Made by a program: the position numbers and the translations under genes. Below, one piece after another: positions 1-8,882 of a stretch of 47,656 nucleotides of DNA. The DNA is from Candidatus Poribacteria bacterium (lineage in GTDB: Bacteria; Poribacteria; WGA-4E; WGA-3G): the NCBI GenBank assembly GCA_022827225.1, contig JAJDTJ010000031.1, positions 1 to 47,656 of the forward strand. Reading direction: 5' to 3'. The notes below the pieces were generated by a model, which searched no databases, had not been told where the DNA came from, and was given only the letters and a program-made list of their open reading frames with translations. How positions within the stretch are numbered: position 1 is the stretch's first letter; each line of letters begins with the position of its first letter.

Positions 1-1073
1 CTTTCTGGTCGTTGTATTATCCCGGAGCGTTTCCTAATATATTCAATATACGTCCGGATACTGTCAAAGTAGACTGGGGATTTGTAATCGGGTATGTTCT
101 GAGTCTGATAGCAATTCTGTTCACCTTTGATTCTATTTCCAATGAACGTGAACGCGGTACGCTCCGATTGGTGTTGTCGAATTCAGGGCCACGACACACT
201 GTATTGATTGGCAAATTTTTAGGAGCATTAGTAAGTATTAGCATTCCGTTTACTCTTGCGATATTGATGAATCTATTGGTAATTTCTATGTCCAGAGACA
301 TTAATCTTGGTGCAGACGTGTGGATACGTTTATGTATTATTTTTATTATTGCGATTTTGTACCTATGCCTGTTTATTGCGTTAGGTTTGTTAGTTTCGTC
401 ATCTGTGCAGAACAGTGTTGCGAGCCTTGTGATACTCCTATTGACGTGGTGTGTTTTTGTCGTATTTGTACCGAGTACTCTCGCTTCCATTGCAAGTGGT
501 TTCTCAAACCCAATGACTTATGATGAATACTTCAAACGCCGAAACCAAAACATAAAAAACCTCAAGGAAGAATACGTTGCTCTTTTGCAAGAGACGCGTG
601 GGCTGCCAGATAAAAAGATACAATTGGATAGTGAGTATGTCACCAAAGGTACTGAACAAGAGGAACGTTTGTCCCAAGAACAGTTAAATCAACAGATTGC
701 CCAAATTCAACTGGCACGTTCCGTCACGCGTATCTCACCTGTTACGCTTATCCAGCATCTTCTTGAAGTTTTTGTCGGAACAGGGTTTGAACGGCATCAA
801 CAATTTTTAGAGAATGTGCATCGTTATGCACGCGAATACCGGGAATTCGTCACGGATATGGATAGAGCAGACTCCGACAGTCTTCATATCATTGGAGTTC
901 GTGAAGGAATGTCGAAGAAGTCTATCAGTCCAGAATCAATTCCTGCCTTTGAAGATACGCTCAGTCTCAGTCGCGATTTTAACGCTGCGGCGATAAATTT
1001 GCTTTTGTTGGTTCTATTTTTCGTTGTTCTTTCGTTTGCGGCATATCTTGTATTTGTGCGCATTGAGGTGTAG
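1..1073 (+). CDS. ABC-2 type transporter permease, 3' part (5'-truncated by window edge)
   Basis: The frame is open to the left edge: in-frame codons for Phe-Trp-Ser-Leu precede the first possible start (TTG at 12), so the true start probably lies outside. About five hydrophobic segments are visible: near residues 22-40, 65-92, 105-127, 134-160 and, after a long polar loop of ~170 residues, 325-350. The sequence SNERERGTLRLVLSN followed by GKFLGA is the cytoplasmic signature of ABC-2 permeases of the GldF/NosY/DUF3526 type (family knowledge). These permeases pair with an ATPase usually encoded just upstream, which is not in view. The substrate cannot be told. The large Gln/Glu-rich loop between the fourth and fifth segments is typical of the DUF3526-like branch. 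It converges on the next gene with only 17 bases between the stop codons. Confidence 0.8.
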   Translation, partial: FWSLYYPGAFPNIFNIRPDTVKVDWGFVIGYVLSLIAILFTFDSISNERERGTLRLVLSNSGPRHTVLIGKFLGALVSISIPFTLAILMNLLVISMSRDINLGADVWIRLCIIFIIAILYLCLFIALGLLVSSSVQNSVASLVILLLTWCVFVVFVPSTLASIASGFSNPMTYDEYFKRRNQNIKNLKEEYVALLQETRGLPDKKIQLDSEYVTKGTEQEERLSQEQLNQQIAQIQLARSVTRISPVTLIQHLLEVFVGTGFERHQQFLENVHRYAREYREFVTDMDRADSDSLHIIGVREGMSKKSISPESIPAFEDTLSLSRDFNAAAINLLLLVLFFVVLSFAAYLVFVRIEV

Positions 1074-1090
1074 GACAAACTATTAAAGCC

Positions 1091-2290
1091 CTAAAAAGTC
1101 AACCATCGGTGAAAGAGAACACCTCTACCTTCAGGTTCAACCACCCGCAACAAGACCTTCCCATCAGTGAGAAAGTCCACCGCCATGAAACCGGTATGCT
1201 GATGCGCGAATAGGGTATTTGCCCCAGACATCACTTCTGTTACTTTCCGACTCGCGGCAGCACCACTGATAAGAAGATAGTCAACAGTATCACCTTTCAG
1301 GACTTGTAGCGAGTGTTCATGTCCTGAAGCATAGATTAAAAGGGGCATATCTTCTTGATGTACTGATGTCCTTGCAGAAAATGCTCGGTTGAGTTGTGCT
1401 ACCATATTTTTGTTGCGTGCGCTGCCTATATCTTGGTCGAGTTTATAAAGGTGCCCTCTTGTATACGCATACATTGAACCGAGAATCGGGGTTGGAATCC
1501 AGAGCCATTTTTTTAGAACTCTGGCAGCGAAAAAATGAGATTTCCAGTCAAAGTAGCCGCCGTGTGGACCGTAGCTTTGCAAGGGATGGTGTCCGATAAC
1601 GATCACTGGTAGTTCTGTATCCAACAAGCCGATCAGTTCTTCTATGACTTTTTCCGGTGATTTTTGCGGTTTTTCATATTGATGAAGCCACCATTGTGTA
1701 TCGAGAATGACGAGCCGCACTGCCGGGTTAACTTTTGGCAGCTCAAGCATAACAGGACCGGGTGAACCTCCAGTTGGCAAAAAATTCGGTTCTCCTGGAA
1801 GCGCATCGTTGATAAACTTCTCTTGTGTGAGCAGCGCGCTATAACCTTCCGATTCTCCGCTTGCCCAATCGTGGTTTCCCGGAATAAAGAACCCATGTAC
1901 ACCCGTATCTTTGATAACAGAGATTTGCGGTCCGAGGCGCGTCGCTGCTTCATGTTTTCGGCGTTCTGTCATCCCTTCAGGATACATGTTGTCCCCTAAA
2001 AAGACGATACTCGTTTTCGCAGCATCCTTTTGTGCCCATTCGCCGAGGGTTTTTAAGACAGGTTCACCAGGCTTCGGTGCCCCCCCATCGCCGAGCAATA
2101 AAAGACGGTAGCGCAGCACACCGTCTATTTCACTCTCGCGTTTTCCGATGTCGGGTATATCGGGATGGTAGTAAGGTTTGGTATGGCTACATCCGGCACT
2201 TATCAACTGTATCGCTTGAACGATACAACAGAGGATTACAATGTAATGGGTAAACTTCGGACGTTTGAAAGTGGTGGCGTTAAATTTCAT
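1091..2290 (-). CDS. Calcineurin-like metallophosphoesterase, predicted lipoprotein
   Basis: This 399-residue protein has the motif set of the metallophosphoesterase superfamily in order: GDGG (Asp68), GDN (Asp100-Asn101), GNHD (138-141), GHH (233-235) and GHEH (323-326). These residues bind the dinuclear metal centre that hydrolyses phosphoesters. The N-terminus has a basic start, a hydrophobic stretch at 15-30 and SAGC with Cys34, a plausible though not perfect lipobox (Ser instead of Leu at -3). It is therefore probably a membrane-anchored, exported enzyme. The layout resembles purple-acid-phosphatase-like phosphoesterases. The substrate is unknown. It lies 60 bases downstream of the sulfatase gene and may be the last gene of the 6.3-1.1 kb minus-strand cluster. 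Confidence 0.85.
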   Translation of the reverse strand: MKFNATTFKRPKFTHYIVILCCIVQAIQLISAGCSHTKPYYHPDIPDIGKRESEIDGVLRYRLLLLGDGGAPKPGEPVLKTLGEWAQKDAAKTSIVFLGDNMYPEGMTERRKHEAATRLGPQISVIKDTGVHGFFIPGNHDWASGESEGYSALLTQEKFINDALPGEPNFLPTGGSPGPVMLELPKVNPAVRLVILDTQWWLHQYEKPQKSPEKVIEELIGLLDTELPVIVIGHHPLQSYGPHGGYFDWKSHFFAARVLKKWLWIPTPILGSMYAYTRGHLYKLDQDIGSARNKNMVAQLNRAFSARTSVHQEDMPLLIYASGHEHSLQVLKGDTVDYLLISGAAASRKVTEVMSGANTLFAHQHTGFMAVDFLTDGKVLLRVVEPEGRGVLFHRWLTF

Positions 2291-2350
2291 ATTTTGGCGA
2301 GAACGAACAATCGGTTCTTAAGATAACAATCTGTTTTAGGGGTCCTTATT

Positions 2351-3781
2351 TTACTGTGTAGTGGCAATTGGACGATGTGGATCAATAAACTTGTTGTTCT
2401 TATCTTTACGTCGCGGTGTGGGTAGTGCGTCGGCTTTTGCGCGCAGCCTTGAAAGCGCGTCGGCATACGCTGGTACGTCAATCAAGTTGTTCCGTTCATC
2501 TGGGTCTTTGGCGAGATCAAAGAGTTGTTCGGGCCACCCTTTATCGTTGTCGAATCTAAAGTACTTTAAATTTCCTTCTTTGACCATCACAGAGGGACCA
2601 TTTTGGGCGCGCCAGAGTTCGCTGTAAACGGTATCGTCATCGTTCCAGTCGGCTGTGTTTCCATCAATCAACGGTACGAGCGAGCGTCCATCAAGTTCAT
2701 CGGGTGCGGGGATCTCTGCCAATTCACATAGTGTTGGGAACAGATCGACTAACGATACGTTGTGTTCAACGATTCTCGGTTCTCTCCCGAATCGTTTCGG
2801 GTACCAGATAGAGAGTGGTACACGCGCCGAAGCCTCAAAGTAACTCTGTTTCTCCCACAATCCTTTTGTGCCGAGCATCTCACCGTGATCAGAGAGAAAA
2901 ATAATAATGAAATCGTCCAAGACGTTCAGGTGCTCCAGTTTCTCAATGACCCGACCAAATTGTGCATCCATCCACTCAATCATTCCGTAATATGCAGCGG
3001 TTGCACGGTGTGCTTGACGGTAAGTTACATCTTCTCCAACTCGCACTCTAAAGAAATCGCTGTAGCCAAACTGCTCATTCGGTTCTTCAACGATCGGTTC
3101 TACGCGCTGCATGTAGTAATTGAACAGGTCGAGTGGACACTGATACGGATAGTGTGGTGCGATGAGGCTTACTGCCATACAGAGTGGATTGGCTTTTGGA
3201 CGGTCATAAGAGGCGTTGACGAAATACTCTTCAAGGAACAGTACTGCGCCATCTACGTTGTATTGGTCGTGGAGCATCCAGTGTCCGATTCCGGGTTGGG
3301 CATCGCGAACCTCTTGAATGACCTTGTTACGCTTCATACCGGTGCCGGGTTCTGGTGTCATCTGGGCGTGATGTTCATCTTTAACAATGCCGTATGGATA
3401 GCCGTTATTTCCGATAATATCGCGCCCGATCCGTTCTCGCCAACCGTGCATCACATCGGTTCCGACGAAATGCATTTTGCCCGCACAGCAGGTATAGTAA
3501 CCATAGTTTCCTAACTGTCCTGGAATTGTTCGGACCTCTGTCGGCATCGGATCTCCGAAATTGAGGCATCCGCAGTTGCGTGGATAGAGTCCTGAAAGGA
3601 AGCTCTGCCGTGCAGGGACGCAGACCGGCGAAGGCGTATAAGCGTTGCGGAAGTAAGTGCCTTCCTCCATAAATCGAGAGAGCGTTGGCATCCGAATAGC
3701 CGTATCTCCTTCGATTGGCTGGATATCTGGACGGTGTTCATCGTTAATAAGGAGTAAAATGTGCGGTTTATTTTGTGGCAT
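2351..3781 (-). CDS. Sulfatase (arylsulfatase/choline-sulfatase type)
   Basis: A 476-residue type I sulfatase-fold protein. Near the N-terminus NDEHRPD supplies the first metal ligands. CVPAR with Cys54 is the C-x-P-x-R motif, whose Cys is converted to formylglycine by FGE or an anaerobic maturase (family knowledge). GKMHFVG (Lys102/His104) and LSDHGE (Asp298/His299) complete the active site. No signal peptide is visible, suggesting cytoplasmic location, as for choline sulfatases; the length also fits that branch. No maturase gene is in view. The substrate is unknown; sulfated algal or sponge carbohydrates are plausible. The upstream gap of 68 bases to the PhyH gene holds a copy of the CTGACnn intergenic repeat, so co-transcription is likely but not certain. 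Confidence 0.9.
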   Translation of the reverse strand: MPQNKPHILLLINDEHRPDIQPIEGDTAIRMPTLSRFMEEGTYFRNAYTPSPVCVPARQSFLSGLYPRNCGCLNFGDPMPTEVRTIPGQLGNYGYYTCCAGKMHFVGTDVMHGWRERIGRDIIGNNGYPYGIVKDEHHAQMTPEPGTGMKRNKVIQEVRDAQPGIGHWMLHDQYNVDGAVLFLEEYFVNASYDRPKANPLCMAVSLIAPHYPYQCPLDLFNYYMQRVEPIVEEPNEQFGYSDFFRVRVGEDVTYRQAHRATAAYYGMIEWMDAQFGRVIEKLEHLNVLDDFIIIFLSDHGEMLGTKGLWEKQSYFEASARVPLSIWYPKRFGREPRIVEHNVSLVDLFPTLCELAEIPAPDELDGRSLVPLIDGNTADWNDDDTVYSELWRAQNGPSVMVKEGNLKYFRFDNDKGWPEQLFDLAKDPDERNNLIDVPAYADALSRLRAKADALPTPRRKDKNNKFIDPHRPIATTQ

Positions 3782-3849
3782 GGCTGCTTTAAGGGGTATC
3801 AGTTGTTAGTTGTCGGTCATCAGTTAACAGATTTTTCATCCTATCGCTG

Positions 3850-4608
3850 CTAATAAGGAGACATCAGTCCTTCTGCGCCCGGTATCGGTTTTCGCTCAAA
3901 TTCCGGTGTAATCCACCTTTCACCTGGGTCTTTTCCTGGTTTATAATATCCATAAACGACTGTCCATCTGGTGTCACTCTCTTGTTTTCTTGGGGTTACA
4001 GCATGTGCGGCATGCGTCCACATCAGGACAACCGTTCCTGGCGGTACCGATAACGGTTCAATTGCTAACGGTTCGCCGGTATCGGGATGGGTTTTTCCTA
4101 CCAACCAACCTTCTCGTAGTGCTTCATCTGTTGCCGCCTGAATTTTGGGATCGCGGTATAGATGACTACCGGGAACCGCCTTCAAACTGCCATCATCCGC
4201 CTCGAATCCATTAACATAGAAGAAGATACGGACAAAACCGTAGCGCGGATCGTCTTCAGCGTATGCGTGGCTATGCCATCCGGCACCATTATTGCCGCCT
4301 GGACGATTGAGGCTAACGCAGTGGTCATAACGTATCTCTTCCCCAAGCACTTCACGTGCGAGTTTAAGCATTTGAGGGTGTCCGATCAGACTTTCGAGAT
4401 AACTATCGTACTCCGCAGCAAATCGGTTCGGTTCATACCCTTTTTGGCAACCCGGTATAAGCGATTCAACCCGAGCCAGCGATTCTATCAATCGTGCTTG
4501 AGCGTTGATGGTAAGAAGTTTAGGCAGCACAAAATGGCCAACATGATCTAATTCTTTGCGCTCTTGATCTCCAAAAGTATAATCATGAAAAATCGAGTTT
4601 TGTGGCAT
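3850..4608 (-). CDS. PhyH (phytanoyl-CoA dioxygenase) family protein, paralogue A
   Basis: 252 residues with the PhyH-type jelly-roll pattern: SLNRPGG, then GWHSHAYAEDD (His112, His114), GFVRIFFYVNGFE, VPGSHLYRD and, near the C-terminus, MWTHAAHAV with Arg214 twelve residues after His202. The family uses Fe(II) and 2-oxoglutarate with an HxD...H triad; here the first part reads HSH rather than HxD. No signal peptide. It is a near-complete duplicate of the next gene upstream (same length, same start MPQ.., same end GAEGLMS.Y), separated by only 10 bases. The pair is thus a tandem duplication and surely co-transcribed. The substrate is unknown, and oxygenase activity should not be assumed because of the altered motif. 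Confidence 0.85.
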   Translation of the reverse strand: MPQNSIFHDYTFGDQERKELDHVGHFVLPKLLTINAQARLIESLARVESLIPGCQKGYEPNRFAAEYDSYLESLIGHPQMLKLAREVLGEEIRYDHCVSLNRPGGNNGAGWHSHAYAEDDPRYGFVRIFFYVNGFEADDGSLKAVPGSHLYRDPKIQAATDEALREGWLVGKTHPDTGEPLAIEPLSVPPGTVVLMWTHAAHAVTPRKQESDTRWTVVYGYYKPGKDPGERWITPEFERKPIPGAEGLMSPY

Positions 4609-4618
4609 AAAAACTCCT

Positions 4619-5377
4619 TTAATAGAGAGACATTAACCCTTCTGCTCCCGGTATCGGTTTTCGCTCAAATTCAGGCGTAATCCAACGGGCACCGGACGGT
4701 CTGCCGGGGTTCCGATAGGCATAGACCACACACCACCGCGTATCGCTATCCGGTTTTCTTGGTGACACGGCGTGTGCGGCATGCGTCCACATCAACGCGA
4801 CGGTGCCAGCGGGTGCAGATAGTGCCTCAATTTCAAGAGGTTCTCCCGTCTCTGGGTGCTTTCTTCCAACGAGCCAACCTTCGCGCAGTGCTTCGTCTGT
4901 TCCGGCATGGATCCTTGCATCCCGATAGAGATGGCTTCCCGGAACCGCCTTCAGACCGCCATCATCGGGTTCAAATCCGTTGACATAGAAGAAGATACGG
5001 ACGAACCCTAAACTCGGGTTGTCATCTGAATATCCGTGGCTATGCCAGCCGATGCCACCGTTACCGCCCGGACGATTGAGACTCACGCAATGATCGTATC
5101 GGATATCTTCACCGAGGACCTTCCGGGCAAGTTCAAGCATCTGCGGATGTGCGATGATGCTTTCGAGGTAGTTATCATATTCCGCTGAGAATCGGTTCGG
5201 TTCATGCCCTTCCGTTGACGTGCGCGAGAGTTCGTGGATATGTGAGAGGGAGCGTGTTAGGTTCGCCTGTGCTTCTGGTGTAAGTAAACCGGGTAAAACA
5301 AAATGTCCGTCCCGATCCATTTTTTTTCCCGCCGCTTCACCAAATGTGTACGGATGAAAAATAGGAGGTTGTGGCAT
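4619..5377 (-). CDS. PhyH (phytanoyl-CoA dioxygenase) family protein, paralogue B
   Basis: 252 residues, colinear with paralogue A over the whole length. Large identical blocks include the region around residues 84-106, the WHSH element (111-114), the RIFFYVNGFE core and the C-terminal PEFERKPIPGAEGLM segment. As in A, the expected HxD reads His112-Ser-His114; the distal His202 and Arg214 positions are conserved. The difference between the copies is concentrated at residues 14-60, suggesting divergence of a lid or recognition surface. Start ATG at 5377 has GGAG upstream. It is the first gene of a two-gene tandem, with a TATGCTATACA extended -10 element and a 17-base palindrome about 55-80 bases upstream. 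Confidence 0.85.
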   Translation of the reverse strand: MPQPPIFHPYTFGEAAGKKMDRDGHFVLPGLLTPEAQANLTRSLSHIHELSRTSTEGHEPNRFSAEYDNYLESIIAHPQMLELARKVLGEDIRYDHCVSLNRPGGNGGIGWHSHGYSDDNPSLGFVRIFFYVNGFEPDDGGLKAVPGSHLYRDARIHAGTDEALREGWLVGRKHPETGEPLEIEALSAPAGTVALMWTHAAHAVSPRKPDSDTRWCVVYAYRNPGRPSGARWITPEFERKPIPGAEGLMSLY

Positions 5378-5429
5378 GGCAAAACTCCTTTTACTTCTAC
5401 CCTATGATGTAGACCTAAATCCTATCTAT

Positions 5430-5459
5430 TGTATAGCATATCAAGAAATCCGATTTCTT
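5430..5459 (-). promoter_or_regulatory. Extended -10 element and 17-base palindrome upstream of the PhyH pair
   Basis: On the minus strand TATGCTATACA (5430-5440) is an extended -10. Where the -35 should be lies AAGAAATC-C-GATTTCTT (5443-5459), a perfect palindrome with eight-base arms and no -35 match, which suggests a regulator-dependent promoter. Confidence 0.5.
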
Positions 5460-5491
5460 TCAAGTCAAATTTTGTCTGCTTTAGAATTCGG

Positions 5492-6331
5492 CTACTTCAA
5501 TTCAGGTCCTGGGTCTCGATTCCATTTTAAGGGTTCCGCCTCACCTTGATAGACTGGAGCCAGTTCGGCGATCCGTGCCCAATCCGCCTCCGACCAAGCG
5601 AGACTCTGCCGGAGTCTTCCAATATGCGCTTGCATTCCTTTAGGTAATAACGCAAAAAACGGGTGATACCAGAGCGTAATCACGGTGCGGCGTTCATCTG
5701 ACTGATTGCCATGTGAGGCATGTAGTAACCGAGAATCACCGATAACGAGGTCTCCTGCTTTCACAGGTAGGTCAACTTCACCGGGGAAGTGTTGATAGGC
5801 GGGATGTTCAGCATCATCGACGCGCTGGAGTGCTTCACCGTGGGCATCGGGCAGGATGTCATGCAGCGGATGCCGTTTAAGATGCGAACCCCTAATCACA
5901 CGGAGGCAACCGTTGGATGGTGTTGTGTCAACCAAATAATACATGAGAAACAGCTGCTGGGGCAGTGCCGTGTAGCTGCACGGATCGTTCCAACCCCACC
6001 AGTCTTGATGCCAAAACAGGGGTGGACTCTTCGGTGGCTTGCTGATGACATATCCCGACGACCATTTCGGTCTCAAGAACCCCAAAGTTTCAAGAGCCTG
6101 CAACGCCCGCGGATAAACGACAAGTTCCGAGAACAGTGGATGCGTATAGACGCTGATCATACTGCCAGAGGAACGATGGGCGGCACGTTCACCTTCTGTC
6201 TGGGCATCAAGCAATTCGTCGGTCACTGTTCTAAGTTGAGTAAGCATCTCTTCCTTCAAGACACCCTCAATAACACAGTAACCGTCAGTGATTAATTGAT
6301 CGTATTTCTCTTTCGGTTTTTCGACTTTCAT
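5492..6331 (-). CDS. PhyH-family Fe(II)/2-oxoglutarate dioxygenase
   Basis: 279 residues. Unlike the neighbouring pair it carries a canonical iron triad: WHQDWWGW gives His108-x-Asp110, the distal His is His204 in RLLHASHGN, and Arg214/Arg215 follow for 2-oxoglutarate binding. GCLRVIRGSH and AGDLVIGDS are typical PhyH core strands. It should be a soluble hydroxylase; the substrate is unknown. Similarity to the tandem pair is only at family level. It is divergently oriented from the MDR gene at 6602, with a 270-base divergent intergenic region. A gap of 114 bases to the next minus-strand gene carries that gene's own promoter-like element, so it may be a separate transcription unit. Confidence 0.88.
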   Translation of the reverse strand: MKVEKPKEKYDQLITDGYCVIEGVLKEEMLTQLRTVTDELLDAQTEGERAAHRSSGSMISVYTHPLFSELVVYPRALQALETLGFLRPKWSSGYVISKPPKSPPLFWHQDWWGWNDPCSYTALPQQLFLMYYLVDTTPSNGCLRVIRGSHLKRHPLHDILPDAHGEALQRVDDAEHPAYQHFPGEVDLPVKAGDLVIGDSRLLHASHGNQSDERRTVITLWYHPFFALLPKGMQAHIGRLRQSLAWSEADWARIAELAPVYQGEAEPLKWNRDPGPELK

Positions 6332-6523
6332 AACGATACCTGCTTTTCCTTTTCTTGCTTCGTTGCTGTCCCTTTTCAGCCACTACAGAAAACCCATTAT
6401 CACTCTCTGGGCAGATGGCACAAACTAAAGGCTTATGCTACAAGCCCGTTTTATTTTTTCTTGTTTTTTAAATCAAATCACATTCATGAACAGATGTCAA
6501 GCGAATTCTTTATCGCTCCGATC

Positions 6524-6551
6524 TTGACTTTTTTCTCAGATATGCTATCAT
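6524..6551 (+). promoter_or_regulatory. Sigma70-type promoter for MDR gene
   Basis: TTGACT, 16-base spacer ending in TATGC, then TATCAT, 51 bases before ATG 6602. Confidence 0.65.
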
Positions 6552-6601
6552 TGCACTAACATTGTTTGAATAGGATTACGTTACCAGCGATAGGAGAAAA
6601 A

Positions 6602-7597
6602 ATGCCAAACATTGTAAGTCGACAAATTCGTCTCAGAGATCGGGTTGTGGGTATGCCCAAGGAGAGCGATTTTGAACTTGTCGAAGTGCCTCTTCCTGAA
6701 CCTGGAGAAGGAGAGGTCCTCGTCCAAAACCTGTACACATCAGTGGACCCGTATATGCGGGGTGGCATGCGGTCTGCGCAGCCCGGTCAACCGCTTGAAG
6801 GTGGGTGTGCCGGAAAGATTGTACATTCAAATAGCGATCGGTTTAAAGCTGGAGACTACGTGACAGGTCCCTTAGGGTGGCGGGACTATTATATAGCGCG
6901 GGCAGAGCATGTAACCGTCGTTGATACAACAATCGCGCCGCTGCAGTCATTTTTAGGTGCTGTCGGTATGCCGGGTCGAACAGCATACTTCGGTCTTCTG
7001 GAGATCGGTCAACCCAAAGCTGGTGAAACAGTTTTCGTGTCCGCAGCGGCAGGTGCGGTCGGTTCAATTGTATGTCAGATCGCTAAAATCAAAGGGTGCC
7101 GAGTTGTTGGGAGTGCAGGCTCAGACCAGAAAGTCGCTTGGTTACTTGAAACAGCAGGGGTTGATGCGGCATTCAACTACAAACAAGTTGATGATTTGGA
7201 AGCTGAACTCAGGAAACATTTCCCGGATGGACTTGACATCTACTTTGAGAACGTCGGTGGTAGGCACCTTCAGGCTGCGCTTGCGGTGATGAACATGCAC
7301 GGACGTATCCCGCTGTGCGGGATGATCTCACAATACAACGATATTGAACCGACGCCAGGTCCAACGAACCTCAGTTCCGCCATCGGTAAACGGATTCGAT
7401 TACAGGGATTTATCGTTACTGACTTTGCAGAACGGAACGCTGAATTTTATCGTGATATGCGGCAATGGATATCCGAGGGCAGAATACGGTGGGAAGAGAC
7501 AATCGTAGAAGGCTTAGAGAATACGCCAAAGGCGTTTGTATCACTTTTTACGGGTGAGAAACTCGGTAAAGTAATTATTAAAATTGAATCCGAATAA
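6602..7597 (+). CDS. MDR-family NADP-dependent oxidoreductase (CurA / leukotriene B4 dehydrogenase-like)
   Basis: 331 residues from the ATG at 6602, which has AGGAG six bases upstream; a TTG 12 codons earlier is in frame but has no ribosome site. The N-terminal LTSVDPYMR-type segment (YTSVDPYMRGGM), the EPLQ-like GroES lobe and the nucleotide-binding loop AAAGAVGSIVCQIAK place it in the zinc-free MDR branch that reduces enones using NADPH (family knowledge). FENVGG and GMISQYN near residues 230-255 are further family hallmarks. It is cytoplasmic. A good sigma70-type promoter lies just upstream. It is followed after 52 bases by a zinc-type dehydrogenase, with a REP-like palindrome between. Confidence 0.9.
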   Translation: MPNIVSRQIRLRDRVVGMPKESDFELVEVPLPEPGEGEVLVQNLYTSVDPYMRGGMRSAQPGQPLEGGCAGKIVHSNSDRFKAGDYVTGPLGWRDYYIARAEHVTVVDTTIAPLQSFLGAVGMPGRTAYFGLLEIGQPKAGETVFVSAAAGAVGSIVCQIAKIKGCRVVGSAGSDQKVAWLLETAGVDAAFNYKQVDDLEAELRKHFPDGLDIYFENVGGRHLQAALAVMNMHGRIPLCGMISQYNDIEPTPGPTNLSSAIGKRIRLQGFIVTDFAERNAEFYRDMRQWISEGRIRWEETIVEGLENTPKAFVSLFTGEKLGKVIIKIESE

Positions 7598-7600
7598 AAC

Positions 7601-7631
7601 GTAGGGAGTCGCGACCAAAGTTCGCTCCTAC
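7601..7631. repeat. REP-like GTAGG...CCTAC palindromic element
   Basis: GTAGGGAGTCGCGACC...TTCGCTCCTAC between the two MDR genes; imperfect inverted arms GTAGGgAG/CTCCTAC. Its inner TCGCGA and final CGCTCCTAC recur at 8734-8858. Confidence 0.65.
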
Positions 7632-7649
7632 AATAAGAAGGAGTTTGCA

Positions 7650-8702
7650 ATGGGAACCAGAACCGCGCGGGCCACGGTGATGAGTGGTAAAGATTTTGAA
7701 ATCCGAGAGTATCCTGTCGTTGATCCTGAACCTGGCACGGTACTCGTGCGTCAGGAGTTGGGCGGTATTTGCGGTACCGACCTCCACAACTGGGAATTTC
7801 AACATATTAAACACGATATTATCCTCGGACACGAGAACGTCGGTGTGATTGATACTTTAGGGGAAGGCGTCGAAACGGACTACCTCGGAAATCCGATTAA
7901 AATCGGAGATAGAGTCGCGCTCTCTCCGAGCGGGGGGCTCGGTTTCTCTCCGTCGGAAGAAGCACCGTATCTTCGCGGCGGCTTTAGTGAATATATCTAC
8001 CTTTCAAATCCATCAACGAATATGTTCCTTAAAACCGATTTACCGCCGGAGATCGCTGTCCTCGCGGAACCTGCTTCATGTGCGGCACACTGCGTGTCAC
8101 GCGGGAAAATTGAATTTGGGGATACGGTTGTGATTCAAGGGTCTGGTCCGATTGGTCTGCTTGCGCTTAATTGGGCGAGGGTTTCAGGCGCGGGGAGGCT
8201 TATTATGGTCGGTGGTCCTCCGGGAAGGCTTGAGATGGCAGAAAGATTAGGCGCGGACCTCACTATTGACATCGCAGAAGTGCCAGATCCTGAAGAACGA
8301 AAGCGGATTGTCCGAGAAAATACCTCGCAAGGCGAAGGTGCGGATGTCGTCTACGAATGTACCGGTTTTCTTGCTGCTATCCCGGAAGGTTTAGACTACA
8401 TTAGATACGGCGGAACTTACGTTGTCTATGGGCATTTTGTCGATGTTGGCAGCTTTGACTGCAATCCGAACCAGATGTTAATGCGTAAAAATCTTCGGTT
8501 GGAAGCTGGATGGGGTTTCGAGAGAAAGCATTTCCTCCGTGCCATTCCGATGCTTGAGAAACACGCTTCACTTTTTGAAGGGTTTGTCAGCCATATTCTG
8601 CCGTTAGAAGATGTGTCTAAAGGCTTCGACGCACTTCACGGAAATTATCACTTAGACGGCAAAGACACGATCAAAATCGCTGTTAAAGGCGGAGGTGCTT
8701 GA
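7650..8702 (+). CDS. Zinc-type alcohol dehydrogenase (MDR family)
   Basis: 350 residues. GGICGTDLHNWE (Cys41) and GHENVG (His61-Glu62) give the catalytic zinc ligands; LAEPASCAAHC supplies the later ligand/active-site helix. GSGPIGLLALNWARVSGAG is the Rossmann dinucleotide loop. The structural-zinc lobe with four closely spaced Cys seen in many family members is absent: that region reads SPSGGLGFSPSEEAPYLRGG. Polyol or threonine/2,3-butanediol-type dehydrogenases are the nearest matches by motif; the substrate is not determinable. The start ATG has AGAAGGAG upstream. It is probably co-transcribed with the preceding gene, and converges on the Gfo/Idh gene across a repeat-filled 180-base gap. 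Confidence 0.9.
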   Translation: MGTRTARATVMSGKDFEIREYPVVDPEPGTVLVRQELGGICGTDLHNWEFQHIKHDIILGHENVGVIDTLGEGVETDYLGNPIKIGDRVALSPSGGLGFSPSEEAPYLRGGFSEYIYLSNPSTNMFLKTDLPPEIAVLAEPASCAAHCVSRGKIEFGDTVVIQGSGPIGLLALNWARVSGAGRLIMVGGPPGRLEMAERLGADLTIDIAEVPDPEERKRIVRENTSQGEGADVVYECTGFLAAIPEGLDYIRYGGTYVVYGHFVDVGSFDCNPNQMLMRKNLRLEAGWGFERKHFLRAIPMLEKHASLFEGFVSHILPLEDVSKGFDALHGNYHLDGKDTIKIAVKGGGA

Positions 8703-8733
8703 AGTGGAGGCGCGCTTTATTGAATTGTTAGGG

Positions 8734-8858
8734 ATCGCGAGCGCGAAGAAATCCGCAGAAATACCCCAAGCAAAAACACTCGCTCCTACCATAGGCTGGA
8801 ACGTCCGGGTAAATCGCGAGCGCGAAGAAACACCCAAGCAAAAACACTCGCTCCTACC
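8734..8858. repeat. Two direct copies of a short intergenic repeat
   Basis: ATCGCGAGCGCGAAGAAA...CAAGCAAAAACACTCGCTCCTACC occurs at 8734-8790 and, 11 bases shorter in the middle, at 8813-8858, in the gap between the converging dehydrogenase and Gfo/Idh genes. The end CGCTCCTAC is shared with the element at 7601. Confidence 0.85.
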
Positions 8859-8882
8859 TGAAAAGCGCGCCTGTACATATCT

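Noticed and set aside
2762..3514. A 250-codon plus-strand open frame
   Set aside because: It lies wholly antisense to the well-supported sulfatase gene, with no recognisable domain or ribosome site.
8734..8858. CRISPR-like array
   Set aside because: Only two copies of unequal length, with no regular spacers and no cas genes.
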